DNA of 64,000 bases, taken from assembly GCF_964186625.1 (NCBI RefSeq), contig NZ_OZ075108.1, positions 1,798,001-1,862,000 on the forward strand, in the 5' to 3' direction. Origin of the DNA: Asticcacaulis sp. MM231 (GTDB lineage: Bacteria; Pseudomonadota; Alphaproteobacteria; Caulobacterales; Caulobacteraceae). Position 1 is the first letter of the stretch. Each line of letters begins with the position of its first letter. The notes beneath the pieces were generated by a model. It did not search any database and was not told the DNA's origin. It worked only from the letters and a program-made list of their open reading frames with translations. The position numbers and the translations under genes were made by a program. Shown here in pieces: positions 26,665 through 36,305 of this stretch.

Positions 26665-29600
26665 GTGAAGAAATATTTCGACATCATAAGGAAGCGTTTG
26701 CGCCTTTTCGTGTTCGGATGGGTCGTGTTCATGGTCGTCATTCTGGGGGTGCGGCTGGGGCAGGGTCCTATACGTGTCGACGCCATCAAGTCGATCATTG
26801 TTTCTCGCTTAGAGACGCAGTTACCGCGCACGGATGCCACCATCAAACATCTGGACCTGGTGTGGTTTGGTGATGCGCGTGCGCTCGGTTTTCGTATTGA
26901 AGACCTGATCATTACCGATCGCAAAAACCGCATTATCGCCCGTGCTGGCAAGCTGGAAGCAGCTCTGGCGGCCGATAGTCTCATTGTGGCGCACCTGGCG
27001 CCGGCGCGTCTGACTGCCGAGGATTTTTTTGTTGCGGCTTCAATCTCGAAAGAAGGCCGCTATGATCTGGGCTATGAGGCACAGGGCAGGCCGGGGCAGG
27101 CGTCCGGTCTGTCGAAATTTTTCTACGACCTGACCGGCCCTGAAAAACTAGGCAGCCCGGTCAGCTTCACGCGCCAGCTTAGTCTTAGAAAAGGCCAGAT
27201 ACGTATGATCCAGCAGGGGGCGCCCCTCGACTGGACGGCCAATGTCTCGACCATCGATTTCACCAAACTGCATGGCAAGATGAATGGCCACGTCGATCTG
27301 GCGATTGAGGGGCTGGGCATGGATGCCGCAACACCTGCAACTCTCAAAATGGAAGCCTCCGGGGTGGTGGGGCTGAACAAGGCCACCATCACCGCCAATC
27401 TCCATCATCTGACTCCGAGCCGTTTTTTCCCGACAATCGGCGTGACCCGCGCCCTGGCGGGCATCAATGCGCCCGTCGATGGTGTGGCACGCGTTGATTA
27501 CAGCAAAAAAAATGGCTTTGAGGGCGCTGGATTCGATATCAGCGCCGGTGCGGGGCGCGTCGATATCGGAGATTTCCATCAGACCTTCTCCGAAGCGCGT
27601 ATTCGGGCCAACTATACCTCGGCCAACCATACGGCTTTGTTCCAGACCTTCCACGTCAAGTCATCCCTGCTGGATACGGATCTCAAGGGCCGCGTCGTCT
27701 TCCAGCCGCAGGATGAAAAGCTCAAGCGCGACCTGACCCTAGCCTTTGATTTCAATGGGCCTCGCGTCACCGGACGACTGGCCGATGACTTCGCCATGCA
27801 GACCCTGACCAAGGTGCAAATCAAAGGCTACTATATTCCGAAACAGCATCGCTTGCGTTATGAAAGTGTCACGGGACTTTTGAATGGCGCGCCGCTGCAA
27901 AGCCAGGGCGCTGTTTATACCGACGATCAGGGGCAACTGGGCGCCGACCTGACGGCGCAGATCAAGGGGCGCTTTACCAAGGAAGAGGTGTTCGCCTTCT
28001 GGCCCGAAGATCTGTCGCCGGGTACGCGCGGCACGCTGATCGAGCGCATCAAGGGTGGTGATTTCGCCAATGCCGACTTCGTGCTCAAGGCAGCGCCTGG
28101 GGATTTCCACCATCTGGAAAATGAAAATTTGCGCCTTGACTTCGATTTCCAAAATCTTGAAGTCTATCTAGAAGATCGCCTGAAAAATGCCACCGAACTG
28201 TCAGGTCATGGCCAATTGTTCGGCAACAGCTTTTTCATGGATGTTGACAGCGGCCGCCTGGTCGATGTCAGTCTGACCAGGGGCAAGCTGAGTGTACCCG
28301 ATTTCCGCGACCGCCAGGCGGATATGCGCATTACCATCGATAGTGAAGCCGATGTGCCGAGCGTTATCGAGGCCATCGATCCGGTGACGGACCATCAACT
28401 GAGCAAAAACGGTCTGACGGGCGATCGCCTGGGTGGCGCGGCCCAGGCTCATGTTGAAATCTATTTCCCCATCTACGGCCATATCACCAATGACAATTTC
28501 GGTCTAACCTTCAAAGCTAATGTTGCCAATGGCGCCTTCAAGCAGGCAGCGCTCGGCTGGGACATGACCGAAGGCGCGCTGGTCGTTGAGGGAGATCTGC
28601 TGGCCAATACCTTGTCCGTAAGTGGTCCTGCGCATCTCGGCCCCTATTATGGTGATGTCACCTATCGCACACAGATGGCGCCCAAGACGCAGCTCATCGG
28701 TTTCAAAGGCCATTTCAACGCCGCGCAGTTTGGTGGATCCCCCCGCGTACCGGTGGCGATCAAGGGCAACTTTACCGTCGCTAACCGCAAGGGGCAGGGC
28801 AATATCGACTCCGATATCTTCCGGGGGGATGTCAGTTGGCAGGGCAATCCGGAAGGCGCGGAAGAGCGTCCTTCGGAAATGCTGATCGAAGGCGTGACGC
28901 TGGGCGAAGGCATGGAAGCGCAAGGCCTGCCGATCTTCGAGCATCTCAAGCGCGAACTGCCGACCCGCGTGTCCTTGCTGCGTTCCGGTGAGATCTGGAG
29001 TGGCGAACTGGAAGCCGAAAGCCTGTCGGGCGATATCGCCTATATTCAGGGCACGCGTCCGCGGCTGGTCTACAAGTCTGTGATCACCCCGGAAGAGGCG
29101 GAAGAACTGGGTTACGGTGCCCTGCCGATGTTCAGCGAAGCGCGACACCTGACGGTCAATATTTCGCTCTATGGCCAATCGAAAGAAGCTCTGCTTAAGC
29201 TCGACCAGATGAACGCTACGCTGGGCTGGTCTGAAATTCCGGGTAGCGATGAACTTCAGCGCCGCCTGTCGATGAAGGTGATGCCCGACGACTGGTACAC
29301 ACTGGGCTTGCCGAAAGCCTTTTTCACACCGCCGGCGCCGCTCGATGTCACAGCCCTGTGGCAACAGACCGACACGGTCCTGACCGGGCAGGTCCGGTTG
29401 CTTGATCAGACAATTGATTTCGACATGCCGCTGAAAGGCAAGAACAATCCGCCGCCGATCATGCTGCCCAATACCAGCTTTCCCTATGAATTGCAGGTGC
29501 GCGGTACAGCCAATGATGCTGTCCTGGCGGCGCTCGGTTATTCTCAGGATCCGGTGCACATCAGCGGCAAGGTCGGGCTGATATTCAGTCTCTACGATAC

Positions 29601-30849
29601 ACCGGGACAGCCGGCGGCCGTGCTTAACCTCGACGCCACCCAGGCGCAACTGGGCGTCCGCGCCACGGACTGGGTCAAACCCGTCGGTGAAGCGGCGGCG
29701 TTCGCGGTCAGCCTTGATGATCGGGGCGAGGGCGGCGGCACCAATCTGTCACGCATCTATGGTGAAGGCGAGCATGTCGGGATCAATGGCCGTGCCTCCT
29801 TCTCCAAAGGCGGCGTTCTGGAATTTGCCGATTTCTCAAAGCTCTACTTGAAGGACTTTATCGACGTCGCCTTCAAATATTATGCTGTGCCTGACCAGAA
29901 CACCAATGTGATGTCGGTGAGCGGCCAGCAGCTCGATCTGCGGCCATGGCTGGACGCCACGCACGAACGCACGGTGAGCAAGATCGTGACTGCCAAGCCC
30001 GCCGACATGATCGCCGATGAGGCGCCGCCTGGACCCGCCACCCATCTTGTCGTGGATCTGGCGCAATTGCGCATGGCCAAGGACGGCGCTTTCAGCGACG
30101 TCAATCTCGATCTGACCTGGGATGGCGCCAATGGTCTGGCCGGCACAGGTTCAGGCCTGACCATGGATGGCAGCCCGTTGTCGCTCACCGTCAGCAATGA
30201 GAGTGCCTACAGCCTGTTCACGCTGAAGACCGGCAATCTCGGCAATGTTATCGAAACCGGGTCTGGTAACCGCAACGTCAAGGGTGGTGTGGCGGTTTTT
30301 GATGGTGTCTATGCCAATGCGCAGGTCGATGCCTCCCTGCGTGGTCATGATATCCGCGTCAAACAGATACCGGTTCTGGCGCAATTGCTGACGGTTGCCT
30401 CCTTGCAGGGCCTGAACGACACGCTGGTAGGGGATGGTATCCTGTTCCGCGACTTCGATTTCCCGATCCGTTACAAGGACAATATGTTGTTCATCCGTAA
30501 CGGTTATGCCAAGGGCGAAGCGCTCGGTATTAATGCCTGGGGCACCACCGATCTCGATTCAAAAGCGCTCAATATGAGCGGCACGATCATTCCGGCCTAT
30601 AGCGTCAACGCCATCTTCGGCGATATGAAATCGAACGGACTGGGGCTGGTCGGCATAAAGTACAGCCTGCGCGGTACGCAAAAAGCCCCCGAAGCGATGG
30701 TCAATCCGCTGTCGGTTATTCTGCCAGGTTTTATGAAGGTGTGGTTCGAAGCCGGGCGCCAGGACCCGTTCCCGGCGCTGGACCTGCCAACGCTGGAAGA
30801 CAAGCTGGAAGACCTGCGCGAAGAGAACGACAAGAAGCCGAAGAAGTAG
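26665..30849 (+). CDS. Very large AsmA/YhdP-like envelope protein
   Basis: A 1394-residue protein with one N-terminal membrane helix (about 13-31, RLFVFGWVVFMVVILGVRLG) and a long repetitive beta-rich periplasmic part. Alternating hydrophobic strands such as IEGLGMDAATPATLKMEASGVVGL and the terminal AsmA-like segment (LLTVASLQGLNDTLVGDGILFRDFDFPIRYKDNM) place it with the AsmA/YhdP/TamB superfamily. These form hydrophobic grooves thought to carry phospholipids from the inner to the outer membrane. The DUF3971-type middle matches YhdP best. The start codon is GTG at 26665 with no strong SD, so it is less certain. The lipid-transport role is inferred from the family. Confidence 0.85.
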   Translation: MKKYFDIIRKRLRLFVFGWVVFMVVILGVRLGQGPIRVDAIKSIIVSRLETQLPRTDATIKHLDLVWFGDARALGFRIEDLIITDRKNRIIARAGKLEAALAADSLIVAHLAPARLTAEDFFVAASISKEGRYDLGYEAQGRPGQASGLSKFFYDLTGPEKLGSPVSFTRQLSLRKGQIRMIQQGAPLDWTANVSTIDFTKLHGKMNGHVDLAIEGLGMDAATPATLKMEASGVVGLNKATITANLHHLTPSRFFPTIGVTRALAGINAPVDGVARVDYSKKNGFEGAGFDISAGAGRVDIGDFHQTFSEARIRANYTSANHTALFQTFHVKSSLLDTDLKGRVVFQPQDEKLKRDLTLAFDFNGPRVTGRLADDFAMQTLTKVQIKGYYIPKQHRLRYESVTGLLNGAPLQSQGAVYTDDQGQLGADLTAQIKGRFTKEEVFAFWPEDLSPGTRGTLIERIKGGDFANADFVLKAAPGDFHHLENENLRLDFDFQNLEVYLEDRLKNATELSGHGQLFGNSFFMDVDSGRLVDVSLTRGKLSVPDFRDRQADMRITIDSEADVPSVIEAIDPVTDHQLSKNGLTGDRLGGAAQAHVEIYFPIYGHITNDNFGLTFKANVANGAFKQAALGWDMTEGALVVEGDLLANTLSVSGPAHLGPYYGDVTYRTQMAPKTQLIGFKGHFNAAQFGGSPRVPVAIKGNFTVANRKGQGNIDSDIFRGDVSWQGNPEGAEERPSEMLIEGVTLGEGMEAQGLPIFEHLKRELPTRVSLLRSGEIWSGELEAESLSGDIAYIQGTRPRLVYKSVITPEEAEELGYGALPMFSEARHLTVNISLYGQSKEALLKLDQMNATLGWSEIPGSDELQRRLSMKVMPDDWYTLGLPKAFFTPPAPLDVTALWQQTDTVLTGQVRLLDQTIDFDMPLKGKNNPPPIMLPNTSFPYELQVRGTANDAVLAALGYSQDPVHISGKVGLIFSLYDTPGQPAAVLNLDATQAQLGVRATDWVKPVGEAAAFAVSLDDRGEGGGTNLSRIYGEGEHVGINGRASFSKGGVLEFADFSKLYLKDFIDVAFKYYAVPDQNTNVMSVSGQQLDLRPWLDATHERTVSKIVTAKPADMIADEAPPGPATHLVVDLAQLRMAKDGAFSDVNLDLTWDGANGLAGTGSGLTMDGSPLSLTVSNESAYSLFTLKTGNLGNVIETGSGNRNVKGGVAVFDGVYANAQVDASLRGHDIRVKQIPVLAQLLTVASLQGLNDTLVGDGILFRDFDFPIRYKDNMLFIRNGYAKGEALGINAWGTTDLDSKALNMSGTIIPAYSVNAIFGDMKSNGLGLVGIKYSLRGTQKAPEAMVNPLSVILPGFMKVWFEAGRQDPFPALDLPTLEDKLEDLREENDKKPKK

Positions 30850-30852
30850 GCC

Positions 30853-32113
30853 TTAGATAGGCTTGACCAGAACGATCTTCTTCTTGCCCTGCGATAGCTT
30901 GATCACGCCATCAGCATTCAGATCGGCTCTGGTCACCAACTGATTGCCGTCATTGATCGCCACGTCGTTAACGCGCAATCCGCCGCCCTGCGCCAGACGA
31001 CGGGCCTCGCCATTGGAGGCGGTCAGACCGATACGGGTGGCGAGCGCCGCCAGCATGATGCCCTCTTCCAGTACTGAGGCTTCGATCTCGATCGTAGGCA
31101 GGTCGGCGGACAGGATGCCCTGCTCGAAGGCCTTCTGGGCGGTATCGCGCGCGGTGGCGGCGGCGTCTGCGCCGTGGACCATGCGGGTGGCGGCATCGGC
31201 CAGGATCTTCTTGGCGTCGTTGATTTCGGCGCCTTCCAACTTTTCCAGGCGCGCGATCTCGTCCATCGGCAGATCGGTGAACAGGCGCAGGAACTTGCCG
31301 ACATCGGCGTCTTCGGCATTGCGCCAGTATTGCCAGTAGTCGTAAGGCGACAGGGCATCAGCATTGAGCCACACCGCGCCGCCGACCGTCTTGCCCATCT
31401 TGGCGCCGGAAGCGGTTGTGAGCAAAGGCGTGGTCAGTCCGAAGGCGGCCTTGCTGTTGATGCGGCGCGTCAGTTCAACACCGTTGATGATGTTGCCCCA
31501 CTGGTCCGACCCGCCCATTTGCAGCACGCAGTCATACTTGCTGTTGAGTTCGCGGAAATCGACCGCCTGCATGAGCATGTAGTTGAATTCCAGGAAGGTC
31601 ATCGGCTGTTCACGTTCAAGGCGCAGCTTGACCGAATTCGAAGGTCAGCATACGGTTGATGGTGAAATGCGTGCCGAAATTGCGCAGGAATTCGATATAG
31701 CCAAAACCCGATAGCCAGTCGTCATTATTGACCATGACCGCGTCGGTCTTGCCGTCGCCAAAGGTCAGGAAGTTGTTGAAGACATTCTTGATGCCATTCA
31801 TGTTGGACTGGATTTGCTCATCGGTCAGCAGCGGGCGTTGTGTGTCCTTGAAAGTCGGGTCGCCGACCTTGGTGGTGCCGCCGCCCATGAGCACGATCGG
31901 CTTGTTGCCGGTCTTTTGCAGCCAGTACAGCATCATGATCTGAACGAGGTGACCGGCGTGCAGTGAAGACGCGGTTGCGTCATAACCGATATAGGCCGTG
32001 ATCGGGCCGGCCGCCGCCAAAGTGTCGAGCGCTTCGGCGTCGGTGCACTGATGGATGAAGCCGCGCTCCTGAAGGGTGCGCAGAAATTCGGATTTGAAGC
32101 TGTGTTCGGTCAT
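30853..32113 (-). CDS. tyrS: Tyrosyl-tRNA synthetase, single-base frameshift in this sequence
   Basis: A class I synthetase for tRNA-Tyr. The N-terminal part starts at ATG 32113 ([18 protein letters not shown]) and includes the HIGH-type SLHAGHLVQ. It runs in frame to [11 protein letters not shown]. The second frame covers [31 protein letters not shown], the KMSKS-type [11 protein letters not shown] and a C-terminal S4 RNA-binding domain. The break is at GAATTC (31634-31639): dropping one base restores [21 protein letters not shown], the expected sequence. The gene is normally essential and both halves are perfectly conserved, so I treat the shift as probable sequence error. Confidence 0.9.
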
Positions 32114-32194
32114 GATAGCTATAGGGGCTAGGAGTTGGGCCGCTTGTGTGGCCTGATATATAGCCAAACGTCAAGATATAAGAGGCCGTCCATA

Positions 32195-33328
32195 ATGAAA
32201 GTGCTGGGTTTTATGACCGGAACCTCTCTGGATGGAGTCGATATGGCCGTGCTGGATACCGATGGCGAGGCCCAGGTGACGTTCGGGCCGTGGTCGGAAA
32301 GGCCGATGCCGGCGGAAACGCGCAAAATTTTGGAGGGGACTATCCAGGCCGCTCTGATGTGGCCGCGCGGTGAACCGGAACCGGAGATTTTCGACGACGC
32401 GCGTCAAGCCATAGTGGCGTGTCATCTTGATGCCGCCCGAGAATTTCTCGATCATAACGGGCTGGTATTCTCTGATTTCGATGTTCTGGGGGTGCATGGC
32501 CAGACCGTGCTGCACGAGCGTCCGAAAAACGGCGTCAGGGGCCGGACGGTCCAGCTTTTCGATGGCCAGAGCTTTGCCGACGCAACGGGTGTGCCGGTGG
32601 TTTGTGATTTCCGTCAGGCTGATATCGAGGCCGGCGGCGAGGCCGCACCGCTGATGCCGGTTTATCACCGGGCGCTGGCGCAGAACGCTGGCCTCGAACT
32701 GCCGCTGCTGGTGGTCAACCTCGGCGGGGTCGCCAACATCACCGCCATCGATGCGCGTGGCCTGACGGCGCTTGATACCGGGCCGGCCAATGGCCTTATG
32801 GATCAATGGATGCGACGCCATGATCGCGGTGACTTCGACAATGAAGGACGTATAGCTGCCAGCGGCAAGGTTCATGCCGATAAGGTGGCCGCCTATATGG
32901 CGCACGATTACTTCAAGGCCGTCGCGCCGAAGTCGCTCGATCGTTACGATTTCAATTTCCAAGCAATTGATGACTTGGGCTTTGAGGACGGCCTCGCCAC
33001 CTTAAGCGCATTTACCCTGCAAAGCCTGCTGGCGGGTATCAACCTGATCGCCGCGAAACCGATGACGGTCGTCCTTGCCGGTGGCGGACGTCATAATCTG
33101 CATCTCGTCAGCCAGATCACGGCCGCGCTTTCGCCGGCCAGGGTGGTGCTGGCCGAGGATCTGGGCTGGCGCGGCGGCGCGCTCGAAGCGGAAGGTTTCG
33201 CCTATATGGCGGTAAGGTCGCTAAAAGGCCTGCCGATTTCCTTCCCCGGCACAACAGGCGTCAAAATGCCCTTAACCGGCGGCAGGATCAGTTATCCGAA
33301 AAATAGGCCGCAATCTCTGGCGAGCTAG
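32195..33328 (+). CDS. anmK: Anhydro-N-acetylmuramic acid kinase
   Basis: A 377-residue sugar kinase that converts anhydroMurNAc from cell-wall turnover into MurNAc-6-phosphate. The family start is MKVLGFMTGTSLDGVDMAVLD; later motifs are VLGVHGQTVLHERP, VNLGGVANITAID, ALDTGPANGLMDQWM and VVLAGGGRHNLHL. The start at ATG 32195 has an AGAGG SD; the upstream in-frame ATG at 32135 lies in the tyrS/anmK spacer. It diverges from tyrS with about 80 bases between them, the usual arrangement in this group. Confidence 0.95.
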   Translation: MKVLGFMTGTSLDGVDMAVLDTDGEAQVTFGPWSERPMPAETRKILEGTIQAALMWPRGEPEPEIFDDARQAIVACHLDAAREFLDHNGLVFSDFDVLGVHGQTVLHERPKNGVRGRTVQLFDGQSFADATGVPVVCDFRQADIEAGGEAAPLMPVYHRALAQNAGLELPLLVVNLGGVANITAIDARGLTALDTGPANGLMDQWMRRHDRGDFDNEGRIAASGKVHADKVAAYMAHDYFKAVAPKSLDRYDFNFQAIDDLGFEDGLATLSAFTLQSLLAGINLIAAKPMTVVLAGGGRHNLHLVSQITAALSPARVVLAEDLGWRGGALEAEGFAYMAVRSLKGLPISFPGTTGVKMPLTGGRISYPKNRPQSLAS

Positions 33329-33337
33329 GAGAGCGCC

Positions 33338-33748
33338 ATGAAACTGCCCTTGATGATAACCCTGTCGCTTTGCCTGATTGCCTGCGCACCGCCGACATTA
33401 ACGGAAGAGGCCTCTCGAAGCGCATCATCCGCCTCGGCGTCCACGCTGGCGCCGACGTCCGTACGTCTGCCCGAGCCTTTTATCGGCCGTTGGGATGCCA
33501 GTCTTGAGGCCTGCAAAGCGACCAGCGAGATGAAGCTGATCATCTCGCAGACCGAACTGACTTTTTGGGAAAGCGCCGGACGTATCAGTGCCGTGACGAA
33601 TACCAGGCCTGACGACGTTACGGTGCAGGCCGATTGTTCCGGCGAAGGCGAGTAATGGCAAAGACGCCTGCACCTTGTGCTGAGTGCCGACAACCAGACC
33701 CTGACCATCGATGATGGCAAGGGCGGCGTTCGCACGCGGTGTCCATAG
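33338..33748 (+). CDS. Small predicted lipoprotein with an in-frame stop
   Basis: Begins MKLPLMITLSLCLIAC, a type II signal with lipobox LIAC and lipidation at Cys16. An Ala/Ser-rich linker and FIGRWDASLEACK follow, the pattern of small alphaproteobacterial lipoproteins. The frame stops at TAA 33653-33655, but the same frame then reads WQRRLHLVLSADNQTLTID and DDGKGGVRTRCP to TAG 33746-33748, a plausible continuation with a closing cysteine. The stop follows GAG; changing one base would give GAGTC (a GANTC site) and Ser. I cannot tell whether the gene is truncated or the base wrong. Function unknown. Confidence 0.6.
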
Positions 33749-33778
33749 GCCGGACGTATGAACGCCTGACTTAGGAGA

Positions 33779-34427
33779 TTAGCCGCGTTCGGCCATCCGC
33801 ATGTCGATATAGTCACCGACGCGGGTTTCGACTTCCTTCAACTGGTCATTCCAGAAGTGATTGGCTTCCGGCACGACTTCGGAAGCAATCACAATGCCCT
33901 TTTGCGAACGCAGCTTGGTGACGACGCGATCGACTTCGGCGGTCGGCACGATCGAAATCATTACCACCGTGCAGGAACATGCCTGAAGCCGGGCAGGGCG
34001 CCAGGAAGCTGAAATCATAGGCATTGGTTGGCGGCGACACCGAGATGAAACCATCTGTTTCAGGGCGACGCATCAGCAACTGCATGCCGATATAGGCGCC
34101 GAAATCATAGCCGGCGACCCAGAATTGCGAGGCTGTCGGGTTCTTGGCCTGAAGCCAGTCGAGCGCCGTGGCGGCGTCCGCCAGTTCGCCGATGCCGGAA
34201 TCGAATTCCCCCTGGCTCTTTTGCACGCCGCGGAAGTTGAAGCGCAGGACGGAGAAGCCGCGCGTCATAAACAGGTGGAACAACTGGACGGTGACCGGAT
34301 TGTTCATGTGACCGCCCGCCTTGGGGTGCGGATGCAGAATCAACGCGATCGGCGCATTCTCGGTTTTGCCTGCGCTATAACGGGCTTCGATGCGTCCGGC
34401 AGCTCCGGCCAGAATGACTTCGGGCAT
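33779..34427 (-). CDS. Alpha/beta hydrolase (YfbB/CocE-like), single-base frameshift
   Basis: Starts MPEVILAGAAGRIEARYS and contains the alphaproteobacterial small-hydrolase pattern LILHPHPKAGGHMNNPVT, FSVLRFNFRGVQKSQGEFDSG and WVAGYDFGAYIGMQLL (in the position of a nucleophile elbow, but with Asp rather than Ser). After FLHGGND the frame is lost at GAAATC (33954-33959, plus strand). Removing one base gives HGGNDSIVPTAEVDRVVTKL, continuing to EANHFWNDQLKEVETRVGDYIDMRMAERG, which supplies the histidine. The substrate is unknown, and the Asp at the elbow leaves the catalytic mechanism open. The annotated span is the repaired gene. Confidence 0.8.
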
Positions 34428-34469
34428 TCAATCACCTTGTAAAATCATAAATATGTCATGCGAGCCGCC

Positions 34470-34505
34470 ATAATACTTGACTGCGTTAGTCGGAATTATT
34501 ACATT
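34470..34505 (+). promoter_or_regulatory. IscR-type operator overlapping the iscR/suf promoter
   Basis: A long dyad at 34470-34499 has half-sites ATACTTGACT and AGTCGGAATTAT around a GCGTT centre. This agrees closely with the type 1 (Fe-S IscR) consensus ATASYYGACTR-www-YAGTCRRSTAT. It overlaps a sigma70-type promoter: TTGACT at 34477-34482, a 17-base spacer, then TACATT at 34500-34505. The first downstream gene is iscR itself, so negative autoregulation of the whole suf operon by [2Fe-2S]-IscR is the natural reading. Confidence 0.8.
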
Positions 34506-34618
34506 CAGGCTCACACCTTCAAAGGCAGCAATTGCGCCTCTTAGCACAAAGATTTGTCTTTGCGCAGGTTTTTGCATCACTTCTGCCTTTAAAACTGCAG
34601 GCAAACCAAGGAATTCAC

Positions 34619-35176
34619 ATGCGCTTATCGACCAAAGGACGTTACGCGGTCATGGCCATGACCGATCTGGCGGTCAATGCTCAGGCGGATGATAAGGCTG
34701 TCAGTGGCGGCCATCGTCCGATTTCGCTATCAGAAATTTCCGAGCGCCAGCAGATTTCCCTGTCCTATCTGGAGCAGCTCTTTGCCCGTCTGCGCAAGGC
34801 TGGGCTGGTGAAAAGCGCACGCGGTCCGGGCGGTGGTTACACGCTCGCGCGCGAACCGGGGTGCCTGTTCGTGTCTGAAATTGTGCTGGCGGTTGATGAG
34901 CCGATCAAGGCCACGCGCTGCGAGATGACCTCCAACAAACTGGGCGCTAACAAGCGCCTCAATGCGAGCATGTCGAAGGACCAGGCGGTGCGCGAAATCG
35001 GCTGTATGCCAGGCGGACAACGATGCCTGACGCACAATCTCTGGGAAGATCTGGGCGTCGCCATCCATGATTACCTGTCGCAGGTATCGCTGGAAGATGT
35101 GGTCCGCAAGCGCACTCGCAAGAAGGTTCAAATCACTGCCGCCGAGCCCTCGCGCTCCGTCATGATGGAGGCCTAG
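34619..35176 (+). CDS. iscR: Rrf2-family Fe-S regulator IscR
   Basis: A 185-residue winged-helix regulator starting MRLSTKGRYAVMAMTDLA, with AAGGA as SD. The helix-turn-helix is ISLSEISERQQISLSYLEQLFARLRKAGLV, followed by the wing SARGPGGGYTLAR. The cluster ligands fit IscR: Cys101, Cys129, Cys136 and His139 (C-LTH). Spacing between the first two cysteines is 27 residues rather than the five of E. coli IscR, because of an insertion rich in Lys/Asn. It heads the suf gene cluster and has a matching operator upstream. Confidence 0.9.
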   Translation: MRLSTKGRYAVMAMTDLAVNAQADDKAVSGGHRPISLSEISERQQISLSYLEQLFARLRKAGLVKSARGPGGGYTLAREPGCLFVSEIVLAVDEPIKATRCEMTSNKLGANKRLNASMSKDQAVREIGCMPGGQRCLTHNLWEDLGVAIHDYLSQVSLEDVVRKRTRKKVQITAAEPSRSVMMEA

Positions 35177-35180
35177 GTCT

Positions 35181-36305
35181 TTGGCCGATATTTTGTATCT
35201 CGATCATGCCGCGACCTCGCCACTTCGACCTGAAGCGCGCGATGCCTTTTTGCGCGCGGCTGATCTGGGCGGCAACGCGTCTTCGGTGCATAGTTTGGGG
35301 CGCAAGGCCAAGCTGACTTTAGAAGAGGCGCGCAACGATATCTTAAGCGCGGTGGGCGCTGTTGGTATCGGCGGTCTTGTCTTTACCTCCGGCGGGACCG
35401 AGGCCAATGCTTTGGCGCTGTATCAGGCGCAGAATTATGATCGTGTGCTGGTGTCCGCCGGCGAGCATGACAGTATCTATGGCGCGGTTTCCGGCGCGGA
35501 CATCGTGCCGCTTAAGGCAACGGGTGACGTCGATCTTGTGGCACTGGAGGCCTTGCTGGCTAAGCCGGGGCGTCCGTTCGTTGCCCTCATGCTGGCTAAT
35601 AACGAAACCGGCGTCATCAATGATGTCGCGATGGCGGCGGCGTTAGTGCATGCCAAAGGTGGCTGGCTCCATGTCGATGCCGTTCAGGCACTCGGTAAGA
35701 TCCATATTGATTTTGCTGCCCTCGGTGCGGATTCCCTTTCGCTCAGCGCGCATAAGGTGGGTGGCGGGCAGGGCGCGGGCGCGCTGATCTATAACCGCGA
35801 TCACACGCCAAAAGCCTTGATCACCGGCAGTGGTCAGGAACTGGGCTTGCGCGCCGGAACAGAGAATATCGCTGGAATTGCCGCCTTCGCGGCGGCGCTC
35901 AAGGCTTGCAATGGCGTGTCGGACGCTCTAAGCAGCGCACAAAAATCGACGGAAGCGGCTCTCAAAGCGCTGGGTGTCACCATTTTGGGTGAAGCGGCGG
36001 CGCGTGTGCCGGGCATCCTCTATATCGCGCAAGCGGACTGGGCCTCAAATCTGCAACTGATCCACATGGATTTGGCTGGCATTTGCGTCAGTTCGGGGTC
36101 GGCCTGTTCGTCCGGCAAGGTCAAGGCCAGCCGCGTTGTTACCGCCATGGGGCATGCTGATTCAGGTTTGGCTGATCTGGACGACAAGGTTTTGCGGATA
36201 TCGGGCGGCTGGACAACAACAGCAGAAGACTGGGAGCATTTTTATGATGTCTGGTCAAAAGGTTATAAAGTGTATTTGAAGCGTCACGCGAAAGAGTTGG
36301 TGTAA
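35181..36305 (+). CDS. Cysteine desulfurase, NifS/IscS type
   Basis: A 374-residue PLP enzyme that takes sulfur from cysteine for Fe-S assembly. It starts [18 protein letters not shown]. The PLP lysine is in [19 protein letters not shown] and the persulfide cysteine in the SSGSACSSG loop, which marks class I (IscS/NifS-like) rather than SufS. The start is TTG 35181 after GGAGG, five bases from the iscR stop. Its TAA overlaps the sufB ATG. A second desulfurase (sufS) lies downstream in the same operon. Confidence 0.92.
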   Translation: MADILYLDHAATSPLRPEARDAFLRAADLGGNASSVHSLGRKAKLTLEEARNDILSAVGAVGIGGLVFTSGGTEANALALYQAQNYDRVLVSAGEHDSIYGAVSGADIVPLKATGDVDLVALEALLAKPGRPFVALMLANNETGVINDVAMAAALVHAKGGWLHVDAVQALGKIHIDFAALGADSLSLSAHKVGGGQGAGALIYNRDHTPKALITGSGQELGLRAGTENIAGIAAFAAALKACNGVSDALSSAQKSTEAALKALGVTILGEAAARVPGILYIAQADWASNLQLIHMDLAGICVSSGSACSSGKVKASRVVTAMGHADSGLADLDDKVLRISGGWTTTAEDWEHFYDVWSKGYKVYLKRHAKELV

